A DNA stretch of 64,000 bases from Azotimanducus sp963663145 (GTDB lineage: Bacteria; Pseudomonadota; Gammaproteobacteria; Pseudomonadales; Azotimanducaceae), in NCBI GenBank assembly GCA_963663145.1, contig OY760134.1, forward strand, positions 124,001-188,000, written 5' to 3'. The notes below the pieces were generated by a model. The model was not told where the DNA came from. It saw only the letters and a list, made by a program, of their open reading frames with translations, and ran no database searches. Below, in pieces: positions 63,300-64,000 of this stretch (position 1 is the first letter of the stretch; each line of letters starts with the position of its first letter). The position numbers were made by a program, and so were the translations under genes.

Positions 63300-64000
63300 A
63301 TCCGCGCTAGGACTTGCGCGTAGAGCATGCGGCCTTGCCAAGGGACGATGGATTCTCTCCAATAGACCGCGCCGCAACAAGACTCGTATCGGGCGGGTTG
63401 CGGATAGGTGTCGAAGAGGTTCTCCGCCCCGATTCGAATTCGATACCCGTTTCCGAAGTACCAACTGAATTGCGCGTCGAACATGATCTCAGCATCGAAG
63501 CGTTGAATTTCTTCAAGACTGTTTGAGTCCGCGTTCTCGTGCTCGCCGTAGTAGCGGGCTCTGACCATCAGCTCGACTGCATTCCAGTCATGCGTGAGAG
63601 TCACATTGCCCCTCGCAACCGGCAGAATGTTTTCCAAGTCAAACTCCGTCTCCCGGTCGATGAAGCTGCCGCGCTTGAGGATTTCGGTGCGGTTGTGATT
63701 CACCGCCACGCGCAATTCTGTCTGCCCAAATCGGCTGTCGAATTCATAGCCGGCGACCAGATCGACCCCCGAGGTGCGCGTGTCCACATCGTTGGTAAAG
63801 AACCGCAACTCGGCGATGTCCGTGGCACCCACCACCTGAAGATTCTGCAGCGCCCGCCGATCATCCTCGTCAAGCTCGAACACGGAGGACAGCACGATGC
63901 GGTCCGAGAGCTCAATGCGATAGTAGTCGAGCGTGAAACTCAGGCCGTTGTCGAAGTTCGCGGCGGCACCGAGGGTCAAGGACCAAGAATCCTCCGCATC
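63296..64000 (-). CDS. TonB-dependent outer-membrane receptor E, C-terminal part
   Basis: The frame is open from the right edge to a TAA at 63296-63298, about 234 residues of the C-terminal beta-barrel. LDYYRIELSDRIVLSS, VDTRTSGVDLVAGYEF, YRIRIGAENLFDTYPQ and the closing strand are typical of receptor barrels. The last residue is isoleucine rather than the usual aromatic one. A CCG motif lies in a late loop. The N-terminal signal, plug and start lie beyond the window. Confidence 0.88.
   Translation of the reverse strand, partial: DAEDSWSLTLGAAANFDNGLSFTLDYYRIELSDRIVLSSVFELDEDDRRALQNLQVVGATDIAELRFFTNDVDTRTSGVDLVAGYEFDSRFGQTELRVAVNHNRTEILKRGSFIDRETEFDLENILPVARGNVTLTHDWNAVELMVRARYYGEHENADSNSLEEIQRFDAEIMFDAQFSWYFGNGYRIRIGAENLFDTYPQPARYESCCGAVYWRESIVPWQGRMLYAQVLARI

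Noticed and set aside
1..64000. CRISPR arrays, tRNA and rRNA genes, integrases and intact transposases
   Set aside because: None was seen by eye on either strand. A weak tRNA or small RNA could be missed without a covariance search.

Overview
The window looks like chromosomal DNA of a gammaproteobacterium, probably an uncultivated aquatic one. The housekeeping order queG | nnr-tsaE-amiB-mutL-miaA-hflX, the adjacent cpdA-parE-parC and efp-epmA genes, a fused CysN/CysC and the many large TonB-dependent receptors all fit this. The sequence cannot decide the genus. No rRNA, tRNA, CRISPR array or complete insertion sequence was seen.

Layout. (1) 1-2884, minus strand: an aminotransferase (running off the left edge), argC and a carboxylesterase, packed as one operon. 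(2) 2916-7006: a small defence and accessory patch with a 248-bp structured repeat, a VapBC-type toxin-antitoxin pair, a restriction-modification pair (cytosine methyltransferase plus a frameshifted Eco29kI-type GIY-YIG nuclease), a 99-aa protein and a decayed second copy of the antitoxin. (3) 7199-10807: sulfate activation (cysD, DUF2061 protein, cysNC), with an unexplained open frame fused in frame ahead of cysD. (4) 10959-12870: an OB-like small protein, a papain-fold YiiX-type hydrolase and a NucS-like nuclease. (5) 12898-18577: a biotin-dependent acyl-CoA carboxylase divergent from an isovaleryl-type acyl-CoA dehydrogenase and a GntR regulator, sharing a perfect 27-bp operator. (6) 18578-19217: relics of a FitA-type antitoxin and an ATPase. 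(7) 19218-25718: cpdA, parE, parC, efp, epmA.

(8) 25790-52600 is the nutrient-acquisition part. Two closely related TonB receptors flank a TPR-sulfotransferase in one operon. A LysR regulator with an MFS transporter and an amidase follow, then a second TPR-sulfotransferase divergent from a third receptor. An exported M20 amidohydrolase comes next. A ROK regulator, a fourth receptor, an SSS symporter and a GH63-like glycosidase look like one glycoside-uptake locus. An AbgT transporter and a lipoprotein end the region. (9) 52651-62744 is housekeeping: psd, orn, queG, then nnr-tsaE-amiB-mutL-miaA-hflX, with hfq missing from its usual place between miaA and hflX. (10) The right end has an NTF2-like protein and the C-terminal part of a fifth TonB receptor.

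The most unusual signal is a 246-248 bp dispersed element present twice (2916-3163 and 55237-55482), plus a short hairpin derivative (25724-25792). The two full copies differ by compensatory changes in both a terminal and an internal stem, keep the same internal loop, and end 30-31 bp before a start codon in the same orientation. This suggests a structured nucleic-acid element rather than random intergenic DNA. Other points of interest are the receptor/TPR-sulfotransferase pairing and two genes (LysR and TPR-sulfotransferase) whose conserved N-terminus is encoded upstream of any ATG, GTG or TTG.
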